From positions 1 through 28,445 of the forward strand of contig JBFFXF010000079.1 in NCBI GenBank assembly GCA_041569895.1: 28,445 bases of DNA, in the 5' to 3' direction. Of this stretch, positions 1 through 7,834 are shown piece after piece (within the stretch, counting starts at the first letter, position 1; every line of letters begins with the position of its first letter). The translations under genes and the position numbers were made by a program. The notes under the pieces are model-generated. The model was not told where the DNA came from and did not search any database. It worked only from the letters and a program-made list of their open reading frames with translations. The DNA comes from JBFFXF01 sp041569895 (GTDB taxonomy: Bacteria; Planctomycetota; UBA8108; JACQVS01).

Positions 1-3000
1 CCAGCGCCACCCGATCGCCGAACCCGTGCGTCCCCCACTCGGTGCCGAGGAGGCCGCGGCCGATGAGGCGGAGGCGAACCGCGACGATGCGGATTCGGCT
101 TCCCGTGCCCGCCCCGACGTAGGCCGTGTTGAACTGACCGCGGAGGCAGTTCCGGAACCCGCCGCCGAAGCGCTCGTAGTAGAAGATTTCGTAGAAGCCC
201 GCGAGGGCCACCAGGTTGCTGTCGAGGCGCGCGAATCCCTGCGGCTCGAAGTGCCCGGACAGGCCGGTGGCGGTGATCGCGGGATACGTGACCAGACGCG
301 CGTCAAAGTCGCGCAACCCGTCGACATTCGAGCCGAAGGCCGCGGCGCCCGCACTGCCGGAGCTCCCGGTCGCGGCGGCCGGCCCGGTGATCGCCTGGAG
401 CGAACCGCTCCCCGGACCCTGGCCGGTACCGGCCATGGCGCTGACGCGCCCGTCGGAATCGCCCGCGTTCGGGTTCTCGAAGTAGAAGAGCTCGTTGTTG
501 ATTCTCAGAACGCCGCGCGGCAACGAGCGTCCAAAGAGGTCCAGGTCGCGACCGACCGAGACCACGAGAACGTCGAGGGGACTTGCCCTCGAAATGCTCC
601 GGCCGCTCGAGATGTGTCCGCCGATGTTGGTCATGCCGTTGCCGAGCGAATACTCGCGCACGGTGCCGTTCTCGAGCGGGACGACGACGTGCTTGACGTC
701 GCGTGTGTAGAACGCCGGGCTCCGCAGCAGCCGGAGCTCGTCGAGGACGTATCCCGTCTCGATCTCCTCCTCGATGTCGTCGGGGAAGAACGATCCCCCG
801 CCGCCGCTGGCGCCGTCGACGGCGTCCCCCATGATCGCCAGCCGCCCGCTGCCGATCTGCGGCAGCGCGCCCGAGGGGAACTTCACCAGGCGCGGGTTCA
901 TGTCCGGCGTGTAGCTGAAGCGGTACGGCAGGTTGGCGTCGACGAGCTCGGCGCCGGTCTGCGGATTGACGTCGATGAGCGACACGAAGAAGCGCCCGTC
1001 GTTGCGCTCCGTCGCGTTGTAGACCATGCGGATGCGGGGCTCGAAGACCTGCGGGTCGTCGGTGGCGATGGAGACGTAGTCCCCGTATCCGGCGCCGCCG
1101 TCCTTGAGCTCCACCACCTGGCGGATCGGCGCGCCCGGGCGATGGACGAGCTGGTTCTTCAGGAAGCGGTCGTCTTCCGGGTAGCCGCGGAAGGTCCTCC
1201 GCCGGCCGAAGCCGATGAAGAGGTTGTCCTCCACCTCGTCGTAGCGGAACCACTCGACGGTGTCCTCCGGGTGATGCGGCGACAGCGGGCCGCTCGAGTA
1301 ATCGGGGCGAGGCGGCGAGTGCCACGGCGCCGGCGCCCCGCGCACCTCGAGGATGCCGAGGCGCGAGTAACGGTTCGGCACCGTGCCGCTGGCGAGCATC
1401 GAGACCTGGTAGAGGTCGAGCGGCGATTCGAATCCCGAAGCGGAGGTGATCGGCGCGGCGGTCGCCCCCTGGCCTCTGTGGAGCGCGTCGTTCGAGATCG
1501 TCCCGCTCGGGTAGCCGCCATCGATGGCGAGACCCGTGGTCACCGGCTCGAGCAGCATGTCCATCAAGAAGGGGACCTGGAACCCGGGAATCGCCGGATC
1601 GCCCGGGCCGGGGGCCGGCGGGATGATCGTCGCCGCGGAGGCCGGGTGGTCGGCAGGCAGCGGCACGCGGCGGTAACGGACGAACGCGCGGGCGCCGGGG
1701 AGGCCTCGACCGCCGATGCCGACCCGGCCCGAGGTCAGCACGCCGCGGCTCTGGAAGAAGTCCGAGGCGAGGTACTGCGATTTCCCGACACCGGACCAGT
1801 TGATCGCCGCGGTGTAGATCACCGCGACGCTCTGGCCCCGCCGCAGCAGCTCCTGGTCGAGCTTGACCAGGTTCTGGTAGGCGGCCGGACTGATCACGCT
1901 CTGGTAGGAGGCGAGCTCGCCGGCCCGGTAGAGGAACTTGAAGACCGGCGCGATGTGCGTGTTGGCGCTGACGCTCAGCGGGGAGCCGCCACCGCCGGTC
2001 GGTCCGCCGGTGCCACCGGTCCCCCCCGTGCTGCCGCCGGACCCGGCGCCGCCACGCCCGCCCCCGCGACCCCCGCCGCGACCGCCACCACCGGAGGCGC
2101 CGCCAGACGCACCGCCGGGTCCGCGGGCCTGGGCCATCATCTGATCGAAGGGGTGGTGGTGGAAGTCGCTGATCCAGATGACGTCGGGCGGGCCGGGCGG
2201 GAAGCTCCATGGCAGGAGCTCCTCGGCGACGGCGAGGCCGCCGGGTCCCACGACGACGTCTCCGCCTCCGGCCTGGTACTCGGCACCGGCTGCGTTCCGC
2301 ATCTTCCGCCCGATCGCCAGCGAGTACCCGTGCAGCGCCACCGTCGAGCCGCTCGCGTGGTTCCCCGGCGCGTTGGCCCGGTTGTTCCACGGCCCGCGCA
2401 TCGGGAGCGCCTGCTGGCTCTGCGCCTGCTGCGCCGAGCCCTGCGCCGTGCCCGTGCCGGGGCCGCCGAGCACGCCGCCCGCGCTCTGGCCGGCCTGCTG
2501 GCCGAACATGGCGCGGACGCGCGCGTCCTCGCGCTGGCGCCACGCGCCGTAGCTCGATGGCGCCTGGAGGCGCACGGCGCCGCCGACGTACTCGAAGACC
2601 TCGTTGTTGATGCGCACCGCGCCGCGCTGCGGGAAGGTGTACTCCGGATCGAGCGGCTTGAACGAGAGGTTGGCGCCACCCGAGGGCGAGATGCTCGAGC
2701 GGAGCTCGGCGGTGTAGTTCGGCACGCCGACCGGCAGGCCGTCGATGAAGAGCTGCACGCCGCCGGGGAACGCGCCGTTCCACTCGAGGCGCACGTGGTA
2801 CCACGTGTCGAGGTCGAGCGGACGGCGAGCGCGCACCTGGAAGTACTGCTTGCCCTCGGGGATCGAGGGATCGGGGAGCGACGCATCCCAGATGCGCGCG
2901 ATCCACTCGGAGCGCGCGCCGTCGAAGAGCAGCGAGATGCGGTTGCGCTCGCGCTCGACGCCCGCATCCATGAGCACGATGAGCCCCTCGTGGTTGGTCT

Positions 3001-5881
3001 CCTGCGGGAAGGTGCGGAAGCGCAGCCACGCCTCGACGGCGCCCGGCAGCGTGGTGAGGTCCGTCATGCCGTTTTCGGGTGAGGATGCCCCGGTGAGCGG
3101 CGGCGCCCCCGGGGGCCGACCTTGCTGCCCAGATCCCATGCTGATGTCCACGACATGCGGATCGCCGCCGGGCCGCTCGAGACCCTCGGGGGTGTCGCGA
3201 AAATGGAAGAGCTCGACCTGATACTCGCTGTTCGACGTCTCGGCGATCTCCAGCCGCAGCGTGCCGTTCTCCGCGCCGGGGATCGGCCAGAGGGGGACGC
3301 TCTCGCCGCGATCGCGGCCGAGGCCGCGCACGCCGGGGCTCGACTCGACGCTCACCGACCGTCGCGACTTGTAGAGGATCGGCGTCGTGCGCACCAGGTT
3401 GCTGCGCATGCCGGGAAATGAGAGCGCGTGGCGCGCATCGTCCTCGGGCGCCATCGGCCCCCACGGCTCGGAGATGAACACGTGGCTGGTGAAGTCCTGC
3501 TGCGTGAAGAGCGTCCACTGCACCGGCCGCGACGGCGACACCTCGACGATCTCGCGCATGGCGACGTGGGTGAGCTCGCCGCCCGCCGGGTCGCGCAGGA
3601 CGCCGCGGCTCTCGATCGAGTAGACGTCGCCCGAATCGTAGCAGAAACCGGTGGTGCCGACGCGCAGCATGTGGTGGTTCGGCTGCACGGAGTTGATGAA
3701 GAGCGGCCGCACGTCGTCGAGCTCGATGGTCTCGCCGTCGGCCGCAACGACGAGGACGTCGAAGAAATCGCGCGGTCCGGTGAACGAGCGCCCGCGCATC
3801 ATGCGCGCGAGACGGTCGGCCTCGGTCGGGGTCACCAGCCCCGGAGTCCCCTCCTCGCCGCGGCGCTCCTCCTCCTCGGTCTTCCTCGTGTGACGCCGCT
3901 CGTAACCCTGCACGCCCGTGAACACCGCTCGCAGGACGGCGTCTGAAGCGGTGTTGATGTTGACGGGGTGGCGCTGCAGAAACCGCAGCTCCGCGTCGTT
4001 CTCGCGGAAGCTGTGCGTCAGCGGATAGAGCAAATAGAAGCCGTTGACCGGGATGCTGCCGCCGCGGCTCACCGTCTGGTTGAACTCGACGATCTCCGGC
4101 GAGGCGCGGCTCGAGATGCGCACGATGGCGCCCCCGCCGTGGTCGCCGGGCCGCGCGACGCGGTACGACTCGGTCTTGCCCGACACCGACATGCCGGCGG
4201 CGAGGATCTGGTCGGGCGACACCTGCGCCTCGGACCAGAGCGTCGGGATCGCCGAGCTCACGGTCACCGATTCCCGAAGCACCTTGAGGTCCTCGGGGCG
4301 GATGGTCTCGATCCCCGGCCGCCCGTAGACCTCGGCGAGGTTCTCCAGGCACGCCTCGAGGTAGTCGCGGTCGAAGCGCGGCGTCCGGCGGGAGCCCTCG
4401 CGCAGCGCCTTCTCGACCTTCTTGCGGAGCGCCGATGCCTCGCGCGTGTCGAGCGGCCCCACCAGCGCCGCGAACGCGATCACCGCGTTGACGCCACGCG
4501 ACTCGCGCAGGCGCTGGATGAACCCGCGCGAGATGCGCTTCTCGCGCAGGAGCTTCTCGGCGGCCTCGAGCTGCTCGCGAACCGCACGCTCGCCCTCGGG
4601 GCCGGCGTCGTCGAGGAAGGTCGGATCGAGGCCGAGCTTCTCGAGCCGGTGGAGCTGGATGCCGTTGCGCGCCAGGAAGTCCGCCGTCAGCCCCTCGCCG
4701 CGGAAACGCGCCAGGAAGAGCGAGGCGATCTGCCAGTTGGCGATCTCGCGCACGGCCTCGACCGTCGGGAACCTCGTCAGCTCGCGCGGCGAGAAGCCGC
4801 CGATCGCCCCGGCGCGCAGCCTGTGGTGGCCGATCTTCCAGCCGCGCAGGTCGTAGACGAGGCTGCCCCTCGGCAGCGTGCCGTTGAAGGGCACCGAGAA
4901 GAACGCGCCGCGGAAGCACCCGTCGAGCGCGCCGCCGCGCCGGTCGCGGTACGTGATCGCCTCCGGCCGTCCCGAGATCGGATGGACGACGACGACGGCG
5001 CCGTCGATGGTCTTCGGGTTGCCGTCGCTGCGGAAGACGCTCGCGTCCTCGAGCCAGAGCACGCGCTCTCCCCGCTCGAGCGGCCTGGCCAGCACGGTGG
5101 CCCCGAGCAGGCTGCCGAGGACGTGCGGCGGCGCGGTGTCGAGGTGGATCTTCCCCTGCTCGTCGACGATTCGCGCCGTCGCGGTGATGCCGGTGCGGTC
5201 CCGGTAGGAGATCACCGTCGCGGTGGCCGACGTGTCCGTGGTCGAAGCGCCGGTGGACGTCGCGGCGGTCACGGTGGCGCCGTCGCTCGCGGAGCTCGCC
5301 CTGGCCGCGTCGGCGGGGATGTCGACGCTGGCCGGAAGCGAGGTGGTGAGCTCGCTCGCGTCGTCCCACGTCGCGGGCGACGGCCCCTTGCGGGACTCGT
5401 AGAGGTACGCGCCGGATGTATCGTCACGCGAGACGACCGGTCCGCGGCGAGCGCGGTCTCGCCGCTCGCGCGCGCGACGGCCGTGGATGTCCTCGCGGAT
5501 CACCATGCCGCGCTGCGGGCGCTGCCGCTGCCGAACTCGGCGGATGCGCCGCAGGTCGTTGCCGCTGGTCGGACGCAGGCCGTCGCGCGTCGCCGTGAGG
5601 ATCCCCTCCTCCTCGGCGAGCTTCTCCGCCTCGCGAGCCCGCACCGTGCGGCCGAGGTACGCGATGGCGTGATTGCGCGCCGCCTCCGCGGCCTTGAGCG
5701 CCTTCACCTCGCCGTCGAAGTTCTGGCTCGACCTCTCCTGGAGGAGCATCGCGAGCACGAACGGCGTGCCGATGATGGCGAGCGCCGTGATGACCAGCAG
5801 CACCATGACGAGCGCGACCCCGCCCCGGCGCTCCGAGTCGTTCCGCCCGCGCCCTCTGTCGGCCGCAGTGTCTCTTCTCAT
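1..5881 (-). CDS. Giant GspK-like minor pseudopilin with LamG-like domain (partial, C-terminus beyond window start)
   Basis: The frame from the ATG at 5881 stays open to base 1: 1960 codons read codon by codon without a stop, G/C-rich third positions throughout, no end in view. Residues 19-47 are a basic/Gly stretch followed by a hydrophobic helix (RRGGVALVMVLLV), the GspK/PilX type that lacks the Glu5 of major pilins. Around residues 640-646 is VNINTAS, the helix-hairpin-helix signature typical of GspK. A LamG/concanavalin-like domain follows (about 945-1065: AWLRFRTF, WYHVRLEWNG, LFIDGLPVG). A Gly-rich linker (about 1253-1302) then leads to a second long beta-rich part. The phrase RINNEVFEY near 2600 recurs as RINNELFYF near 500, hinting at an internal duplication. 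GspK proteins are usually about 300-350 residues and cap the pseudopilus tip; this one is over five times longer. The start overlaps the upstream stop as ATGA, implying translational coupling. Surface sugar or polymer binding is inference. Confidence 0.85.
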   Translation of the reverse strand, partial: MRRDTAADRGRGRNDSERRGGVALVMVLLVITALAIIGTPFVLAMLLQERSSQNFDGEVKALKAAEAARNHAIAYLGRTVRAREAEKLAEEEGILTATRDGLRPTSGNDLRRIRRVRQRQRPQRGMVIREDIHGRRARERRDRARRGPVVSRDDTSGAYLYESRKGPSPATWDDASELTTSLPASVDIPADAARASSASDGATVTAATSTGASTTDTSATATVISYRDRTGITATARIVDEQGKIHLDTAPPHVLGSLLGATVLARPLERGERVLWLEDASVFRSDGNPKTIDGAVVVVHPISGRPEAITYRDRRGGALDGCFRGAFFSVPFNGTLPRGSLVYDLRGWKIGHHRLRAGAIGGFSPRELTRFPTVEAVREIANWQIASLFLARFRGEGLTADFLARNGIQLHRLEKLGLDPTFLDDAGPEGERAVREQLEAAEKLLREKRISRGFIQRLRESRGVNAVIAFAALVGPLDTREASALRKKVEKALREGSRRTPRFDRDYLEACLENLAEVYGRPGIETIRPEDLKVLRESVTVSSAIPTLWSEAQVSPDQILAAGMSVSGKTESYRVARPGDHGGGAIVRISSRASPEIVEFNQTVSRGGSIPVNGFYLLYPLTHSFRENDAELRFLQRHPVNINTASDAVLRAVFTGVQGYERRHTRKTEEEERRGEEGTPGLVTPTEADRLARMMRGRSFTGPRDFFDVLVVAADGETIELDDVRPLFINSVQPNHHMLRVGTTGFCYDSGDVYSIESRGVLRDPAGGELTHVAMREIVEVSPSRPVQWTLFTQQDFTSHVFISEPWGPMAPEDDARHALSFPGMRSNLVRTTPILYKSRRSVSVESSPGVRGLGRDRGESVPLWPIPGAENGTLRLEIAETSNSEYQVELFHFRDTPEGLERPGGDPHVVDISMGSGQQGRPPGAPPLTGASSPENGMTDLTTLPGAVEAWLRFRTFPQETNHEGLIVLMDAGVERERNRISLLFDGARSEWIARIWDASLPDPSIPEGKQYFQVRARRPLDLDTWYHVRLEWNGAFPGGVQLFIDGLPVGVPNYTAELRSSISPSGGANLSFKPLDPEYTFPQRGAVRINNEVFEYVGGAVRLQAPSSYGAWRQREDARVRAMFGQQAGQSAGGVLGGPGTGTAQGSAQQAQSQQALPMRGPWNNRANAPGNHASGSTVALHGYSLAIGRKMRNAAGAEYQAGGGDVVVGPGGLAVAEELLPWSFPPGPPDVIWISDFHHHPFDQMMAQARGPGGASGGASGGGGRGGGRGGGRGGAGSGGSTGGTGGTGGPTGGGGSPLSVSANTHIAPVFKFLYRAGELASYQSVISPAAYQNLVKLDQELLRRGQSVAVIYTAAINWSGVGKSQYLASDFFQSRGVLTSGRVGIGGRGLPGARAFVRYRRVPLPADHPASAATIIPPAPGPGDPAIPGFQVPFLMDMLLEPVTTGLAIDGGYPSGTISNDALHRGQGATAAPITSASGFESPLDLYQVSMLASGTVPNRYSRLGILEVRGAPAPWHSPPRPDYSSGPLSPHHPEDTVEWFRYDEVEDNLFIGFGRRRTFRGYPEDDRFLKNQLVHRPGAPIRQVVELKDGGAGYGDYVSIATDDPQVFEPRIRMVYNATERNDGRFFVSLIDVNPQTGAELVDANLPYRFSYTPDMNPRLVKFPSGALPQIGSGRLAIMGDAVDGASGGGGSFFPDDIEEEIETGYVLDELRLLRSPAFYTRDVKHVVVPLENGTVREYSLGNGMTNIGGHISSGRSISRASPLDVLVVSVGRDLDLFGRSLPRGVLRINNELFYFENPNAGDSDGRVSAMAGTGQGPGSGSLQAITGPAAATGSSGSAGAAAFGSNVDGLRDFDARLVTYPAITATGLSGHFEPQGFARLDSNLVALAGFYEIFYYERFGGGFRNCLRGQFNTAYVGAGTGSRIRIVAVRLRLIGRGLLGTEWGTHGFGDRVAL

Positions 5882-7107
5882 CGCACTGACCCGATACGGT
5901 CTATGATAATCTCTTCCCGGGCCCCGGCCTCGAGTCCGTTTTCGAGCTTCTGCTCCTCACCCTCCTCCGAAATCCCCTCCTTCTCGAGGTCGAGGCCGCG
6001 CGACCGCGCCCACGCATCGAAGGTCTTCGAGTAGTCGATGAAGACGGCCGTCCGGCCGCTCGTGCTGCCGGGCTCCTCGAGCGCCTCGTGATAGAGGAGG
6101 ATGCGCACCGGCTTCTCGTGGAAGCGCGGATCGAGGTGTCCGTTGCGGTCGAACCGGATCTCCTTCTTCCATCCGAGCACCTTCTCCCGCGGTCCGAGCT
6201 CGTACTCCTGCGGCTCGATCAGGCCGCGGAGACGGACCTCGTCGACGCGCCCCGGAAACCCGCCCTTGCCGCCGATCAACAGCGGCGATGCGTCGAGCGG
6301 CACGGAGTCGGGCGGCGGGGGCCTCTTCTTCGGGTCGATGTTCTCGTAGCCGACCGGGATCGACGGCCGCTCGATGCCGTCGGCGCTCAGTCGCACGCCC
6401 TCGTCGTCGTGACGCAGTGCGATGAGCGTCCACAGCCCCGGGACCACGACGCCGGGATCGGTGCGGACACGATACGCGCCGATCGCCCCCTCGAGCGCGC
6501 CGTCGGGCGCGACGCCGAGAGAGAACGCCTTGCCCTTCGAGATGACGGGCACCGCGCCGATCTCCTCGGACGCCGGGGAGCGCGATCGCCTCGCCGTGCC
6601 GCGGTTCTCCTCCTCCACCCGTCGCGGGTCCGCGAGCTCGGCCTCGAGCAGCACCCAGGCCTCCGCGTGGAGGCCGAGTCGCGCATCGTGGCGCGGATTG
6701 ACGCCGCAATCGACCGGCCCGCCGGAGAGGTCGACCCCCTGGCCGACGCGCCCGCCGGCCGGCTGCGCGCCGCGGAACGTCGCCTTCTCGTTGAAGAGCC
6801 CGCGCGTGCCGTCGCCCTCGAAGCTCCACTCGCCGAGCGTCTCGAACGCCCATGCGGTGACTCGCCAGGTGCCGAGCCCATCCGGCGTCGCGGCGGGCCC
6901 GATGACGACGCGCGTCGGGATCCCGGCGGTGATCGCCGTGTTCCTGGCGCGCACGATCAGCGCCTCGACGCTCGACGCCGACGCCGCGAGGCTGTAGTTG
7001 CGCCGGGCGACCTGGTACACGCCGGCCGTGAGGCCTCCGAGGATCGTCAGAATGACGAGCACCGCGAGCAGCTCGATCAGCGTGAATCCGCCGCGCCGCA
7101 ATCTCAT
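5878..7107 (-). CDS. GspH/FimT-like pseudopilin with an inserted LamG-like domain
   Basis: This 409-residue protein starts with a short prepilin leader and the class III cleavage motif RRGGFTLIELLAVL: cut after Gly7, Phe8 becomes residue 1 and Glu12 the conserved Glu5. The helix and first strands up to about residue 115 match GspH/FimT pseudopilins (ASSVEALIVRARNTAI, then IPTRVVIG). Residues about 125-298 form a LamG/concanavalin-like beta sandwich (HAEAWVLLEAEL, ISKGKAFSLGV, GLWTLIALRHDD, LLIGGKGGFPGRVDEVRL). The pilin fold then seems to resume: IRFDRNGHLD and VRILLYHEAL resemble the last GspH strands. Normal GspH is 150-200 residues, so the LamG looks inserted within the fold rather than appended. 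The start at 7107 overlaps the GspG stop by one base (TGATG), and its own stop overlaps the next start (ATGA). It probably sits at the pseudopilus tip. Pseudopilin identity is clear; H class versus another minor class is less so. Confidence 0.9.
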   Translation of the reverse strand: MRLRRGGFTLIELLAVLVILTILGGLTAGVYQVARRNYSLAASASSVEALIVRARNTAITAGIPTRVVIGPAATPDGLGTWRVTAWAFETLGEWSFEGDGTRGLFNEKATFRGAQPAGGRVGQGVDLSGGPVDCGVNPRHDARLGLHAEAWVLLEAELADPRRVEEENRGTARRSRSPASEEIGAVPVISKGKAFSLGVAPDGALEGAIGAYRVRTDPGVVVPGLWTLIALRHDDEGVRLSADGIERPSIPVGYENIDPKKRPPPPDSVPLDASPLLIGGKGGFPGRVDEVRLRGLIEPQEYELGPREKVLGWKKEIRFDRNGHLDPRFHEKPVRILLYHEALEEPGSTSGRTAVFIDYSKTFDAWARSRGLDLEKEGISEEGEEQKLENGLEAGAREEIIIDRIGSVR

Positions 7108-7808
7108 CAGAGCCCCCACGATGTGATGTCGTCTCCGTCGCCGTTCTCGTTGATGCCGTTGGGGCCGAAGGACCAGATCTGGAAGGTCGTCGGCTTGTGG
7201 TACGTCCCGGTCTTCTCGCTCTTCGGCGGGTCGACGTACACGCGCTGCCCGTTCATGCCCTGGTACGCGGCCTTCTTCGTCTGAGCGTAATCTCGGTGGT
7301 GGACGTAGACGAACGGGTTGCCCCAGAGGTCGCAGTACTCGAGCAGCGCCGGCGTGTTCCACGTCAGGGTGAACGACTTCTTGAGCGTCGCGAGCTGCTT
7401 CGAGGTCAGCTTGTCGACGTCGTGGTTCTCCAGACGATGGTCGGGAGTGTCCTCGAGGAACGGCCCGCCCTTGTCTCGCCGCACGAGATGGATCAGCAGC
7501 GACTCGATGCCGTCGTTGACGCCGTTGGTGACGATGCCCTTGACCTCCGAACTCGAGGAGAGGGACGTCGGCGGATAGTCCCCGAAGGCGTTCCGGTAGA
7601 CCAGCGCCGCCTGCTCGAGCTGCTGGATGTCGATGCGCGTCGTCTTGATGTTCGCGAACTTGCGGGCCTGCTGCACGCTCACCGTGATCAGGCCGGCCAG
7701 CACCGAGATGATCGCCAGGACGACGAGGATCTCGACCAGCGTGAATCCGGTCCGTCGCTTCGCCCGGCGACCGCCTGCCCATGCTACTCGTTCGAGGACT
7801 CGTCTCAT
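7107..7808 (-). CDS. gspG: Major pseudopilin GspG (type II secretion-like)
   Basis: The protein has 233 residues. A long basic leader of 21 residues ends in RTGFTLVEILVVLAII: prepilin peptidase would cut after Gly21, giving N-terminal Phe22 with Glu26 as the conserved Glu5. The hydrophobic helix runs about 22-45, followed by an amphipathic helix with QLEQAALVYRNAFGDYPP, the usual GspG region. Residues 160-168 (DLWGNPFVY) and 210-231 (IWSFGPNGINENGDG, then ITSW) match the C-terminal GspG strand and calcium loop (DPWGxPY; YDxxSxGxDG). An extra 60-residue segment (about 85-150) makes it longer than the usual 140-150. The ATG at 7808 is supported by GGAGGG at 7814-7819, six bases upstream. The polymer of this protein would form the pseudopilus shaft. 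It sits between the TPR gene (26-nt gap) and the GspH-like gene (one-base overlap). Confidence 0.93.
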   Translation of the reverse strand: MRRVLERVAWAGGRRAKRRTGFTLVEILVVLAIISVLAGLITVSVQQARKFANIKTTRIDIQQLEQAALVYRNAFGDYPPTSLSSSSEVKGIVTNGVNDGIESLLIHLVRRDKGGPFLEDTPDHRLENHDVDKLTSKQLATLKKSFTLTWNTPALLEYCDLWGNPFVYVHHRDYAQTKKAAYQGMNGQRVYVDPPKSEKTGTYHKPTTFQIWSFGPNGINENGDGDDITSWGL

Positions 7809-7834
7809 GCTCGCCCTCCGGAGCTCACCGTCGC

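Noticed and set aside
26..3082. Plus-strand open frame of 1018 codons opposite the giant pseudopilin
   Set aside because: Composition is Arg/Ala/Val/Glu-rich without any motif. It is the mirror of a GC-rich gene with G/C third positions; the minus-strand frame has GspK and LamG features.
303..5369. Minus-strand open frame of 1688 codons
   Set aside because: It is on the correct strand but in a shifted phase: Arg/Pro/His-rich with no domain. The frame starting at 5881 runs open through the same span with pseudopilin motifs.
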